64,000 nt of DNA from the NCBI RefSeq assembly GCF_002243645.1, contig NZ_CP017704.1, positions 659,501 through 723,500 of the forward strand, read 5' to 3'. Below, in pieces: positions 63,058-64,000 of this stretch. The number at the start of each line of letters is the position of its first letter. Position 1 is the stretch's first letter. The notes below the pieces were generated by a model. The model was not told the origin of the DNA. It saw only the letters and a list, made by a program, of their open reading frames with translations, and did no database searches. Source of the DNA: Peribacillus simplex NBRC 15720 = DSM 1321 (GTDB lineage Bacteria > Bacillota > Bacilli > Bacillales > DSM-1321). A program made the translations under genes and the position numbers.

Positions 63058-64000
63058 ATGCCTACTGGTGATGCAGCTTATATCAGGAAATTAAATCGAT
63101 CTTTAATTATTAGTAAAATTGTAGAAGCAGGAATAATTTCAAGGGCAGAATTGTCTAAGATTACAACATTAACAAAAGCCACTATTTCAGTACAGATTGC
63201 AAGCTTAATTGATGAAGATATTATTATTGAGACACAGCAGGATCATTCAAAAGTTGGAAGAAAACCTATAATGCTATCTTTAAATGGAGCAGCAGGATAT
63301 GCATTAGGTATTGATTTAGATTATAGTCAAATCTCTTTCACTCTTTCTAACCTTCTTGGTCATCCTGTTTCGTCAGATACTATTAAAATACATACGACAA
63401 GTTATTCGGATATCTTTGATATACTAGTTGAAAAAATTAATAAATATAAAAATGAATGCCTTAAGTCTAGATACGGACTTATTGGTGTAGCAATTTCAAT
63501 TCATGGTCTTGTCTCTACAGATGAACTCATTCATTATATTCCTCGGTTAAACTGGTATGATGTGGACTTAAAGCATGATTTAGAAAAAGAGTTAAACGTT
63601 AACGTATATCTTGAAAATAATGCAAATCTTTCAGCTTTTGCTGAACGATCCTACACATATCATAAATCAGATAATTTGGTATGCATAACACTTCGATCAG
63701 GTATAGGCCTTGGTATATTAATAAATAACAAATTATCTAAAGGACATGATGGCTATGCTGGAGAGATTGGTCACATGATTATCCAACCAGGAGGAGACCT
63801 TTGTGCTTGTGGCAACAAAGGCTGCTGGGAAAGATATGCTTCTGAGTCTATCTTTTTAAAACAACTTTCTAAAGAAAAACAAGTTAGTAATATAACTTAT
63901 AAACATATTGAAGAATGGCTTAATCAAAACGATACTGAACTACATAGACAAATGGAAAACTTCCTCTATTATATTTCAATCGGTTTGAATAATATCATCA
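63058..64000 (+). CDS. ROK-family transcriptional repressor (runs off window)
   Basis: Partial gene, at least 314 codons, open to the window end. The N-terminal winged HTH (about 8-75) includes ISRAELSKITTLTKATISVQ and KVGRKP. The ROK sugar-kinase-like domain begins YALGIDLDYSQISFTLSNLL and has the zinc motif CACGNKGCWERYAS (CxCGxxGCxE), so it is a XylR/NagC-type regulator rather than a kinase. The ATG follows TTGGAGG by 8 nt. It is divergent from the uxaC operon and is the probable repressor of it, with a sugar or uronate as inducer. Confidence 0.92.
   Translation, partial: MPTGDAAYIRKLNRSLIISKIVEAGIISRAELSKITTLTKATISVQIASLIDEDIIIETQQDHSKVGRKPIMLSLNGAAGYALGIDLDYSQISFTLSNLLGHPVSSDTIKIHTTSYSDIFDILVEKINKYKNECLKSRYGLIGVAISIHGLVSTDELIHYIPRLNWYDVDLKHDLEKELNVNVYLENNANLSAFAERSYTYHKSDNLVCITLRSGIGLGILINNKLSKGHDGYAGEIGHMIIQPGGDLCACGNKGCWERYASESIFLKQLSKEKQVSNITYKHIEEWLNQNDTELHRQMENFLYYISIGLNNII

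Noticed and set aside
1-64000. CRISPR array, rRNA genes or canonical tRNA genes
   Set aside because: No regularly spaced direct repeats were seen, and no rRNA or normal tRNA sequence was recognised on either strand.

Overview
The window reads as a chromosomal segment of a low-GC, endospore-forming Bacillaceae bacterium, probably of the Peribacillus/Bacillus simplex type. The support is a complete ger-type germinant receptor operon, a CotD-like coat protein, Bacillus-style treP-treA-treR and ebrAB loci, strong AGGAGG ribosome binding sites with many TTG/GTG starts, and GC-rich intergenic repeats. The species assignment is inference; no rRNA or core marker gene is present.

Layout. 0-5.5 kb: intergenic repeats, a secreted lipase, then a small phage-like island with a small unknown protein, divergent XRE and LexA/CI-type repressors, a promoter-driven RNA with tRNA-like ends (4163-4357), and a cytoplasmic-type amidase/LysM lysin. 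5.7-9.2 kb: alpha/beta hydrolase, APH-family kinase, CotD-like coat protein, EbrAB efflux pair. 9.4-13.4 kb: trehalose operon with two operator palindromes and a cre-like site in its promoter. 13.6-16.4 kb: CGNR regulator, HPP membrane protein, AlkC glycosylase. 16.9-22.0 kb: molybdenum hydroxylase (xanthine dehydrogenase-like) operon. 22.0-23.9 kb: a graveyard with a decayed ABC permease and a transposase fragment. 25.1-28.5 kb: lactose/cellobiose-family PTS with a MupG/DUF871 enzyme and a small membrane protein. 28.9-35.0 kb: an amidohydrolase - M20 peptidase - MFS operon read from a sigma-54 promoter, with its PAS/AAA activator divergently encoded. 35.2-45.4 kb: VOC protein, ABC-F ATPase with a leader hairpin over its ribosome binding site, CDF exporter, two-component system whose kinase is frameshifted, hydrolase, reductase, nucleotidyltransferase, monooxygenase, GNAT, and an IS3 relic. 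45.6-49.4 kb: gerA-gerC-gerB type operon. 50.2-56.4 kb: secreted LamG/metallophosphoesterase, EamA transporter, NMT1/SsuABC-type importer. 57.3-64 kb: GH31 glycosidase, GPH transporter, uronate isomerase, and a divergent ROK repressor that runs off the window end.

Several catabolic modules carry their own regulator beside a visible operator or promoter: tre with TreR, the amidohydrolase operon with a sigma-54 activator, and the uronate cluster with ROK. The most unusual item is the roughly 195-nt RNA at 4163-4357. It has a perfect acceptor stem, a D-arm and a T-arm, but a structured region of about 143 nt lies where the anticodon arm and variable loop should be. It has its own sigma-A promoter and a T-run directly after the acceptor stem.
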